Below are positions 14,752-14,844 of a DNA stretch of 14,844 nucleotides, one piece after another (position 1 is the stretch's first letter; each line of letters starts with the position of its first letter). The translations under genes were made by a program, and so were the position numbers. Below the pieces are notes generated by a model. The model searched no databases. It was given only the letters and a program-made list of their open reading frames with translations, and was not told the origin of the DNA. Source of the DNA: Burkholderiales bacterium (lineage in GTDB: Bacteria > Pseudomonadota > Gammaproteobacteria > Burkholderiales > SG8-41); assembly GCA_005800795.1 (NCBI GenBank), contig SYEN01000522.1, positions 1-14,844 of the forward strand, given 5' to 3'.

Positions 14752-14779
14752 GTAAGTATTTGTTTTTATTGAATATTTT
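14752..14779 (+). repeat. Dispersed AT-rich intergenic motif, copy E (matches consensus)
   Basis: Reads GTAAGTATTTGTTTT then TATTGAATATTTT, the consensus itself. The right end overlaps the stop codon (14779-14781) of the minus-strand gene entering from the right edge; the left end is 39 bp from the amidohydrolase start. Same orientation and same relation to a minus-strand stop codon as copy D. Confidence 0.82.
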
Positions 14780-14844
14780 TAAGCGGCCTTTTGCTTTATC
14801 AGCGCCTCATACTTGGCCTGCAATTGTTCTTTGCTTTCCAACAC
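14779..14844 (-). CDS. C-terminal end of an unidentified gene, cut by the window edge
   Basis: Only 21 codons and a TAA stop are in the window. The translation ends LESKEQLQAKYEALIKQKAA, a charged, probably helical tail rich in Lys, Glu and Gln. I do not recognise the protein. The reading frame is supported by its position 67 bp upstream of the amidohydrolase start on the same strand and by the AT-rich motif overlapping its stop, as for the amidohydrolase itself. Confidence 0.5.
   Translation of the reverse strand: MLESKEQLQAKYEALIKQKAA

Overview
The window is GC-rich, densely packed bacterial DNA. Its left part has the gene order prs / tRNA-Gln(UUG) / ispE / lolB / TPR protein, all on the minus strand. 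I recall this order from Betaproteobacteria (Burkholderiales and relatives), so a betaproteobacterial chromosome is the best reading. No phage, insertion sequence, CRISPR array or plasmid gene is visible.

Layout. (1) 1-4122, minus strand: housekeeping block of ribose-phosphate pyrophosphokinase (3' part cut by the window edge), tRNA-Gln, isoprenoid kinase IspE, outer-membrane lipoprotein assembly factor LolB and a periplasmic TPR protein. (2) 4189-4313: divergent promoter region. (3) 4314-8324, plus strand: a four-gene operon of the GldA/GldF/GldG type plus a DUF4340 protein. It encodes an ABC-2 type transporter with its accessory membrane proteins, of unknown substrate in Proteobacteria. (4) 8362-9946, plus strand: DNA glycosylase MutM and a short-chain dehydrogenase whose usual catalytic serine is alanine. 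(5) 9964-12079: an MFS transporter gene broken by a one-base frameshift in a G5 tract, divergent from an ArsR-like regulator. (6) 12126-14844, minus strand: a second, intact MFS transporter, a C-terminal remnant of an amidohydrolase with a 12-bp tandem repeat at its end, an intact COG3618-type amidohydrolase and the last 21 codons of an unidentified gene. Regions 5-6 look like accessory catabolic or transport functions with gene decay.

The most unusual structure is a dispersed 28-bp AT-rich motif (GTAAGTATTTGTTTT followed by WATTGAATATTTT) that occurs five times, only between genes: at 777-798, 8334-8361, 12102-12129, 13631-13658 and 14752-14779. Its ends abut or overlap stop codons in three cases and a start codon (mutM) in one. 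Two near-identical copies in direct orientation bracket the intact amidohydrolase. Its function is not known to me. It could be a short interspersed repeat family, a protein-binding site or an RNA-level signal.
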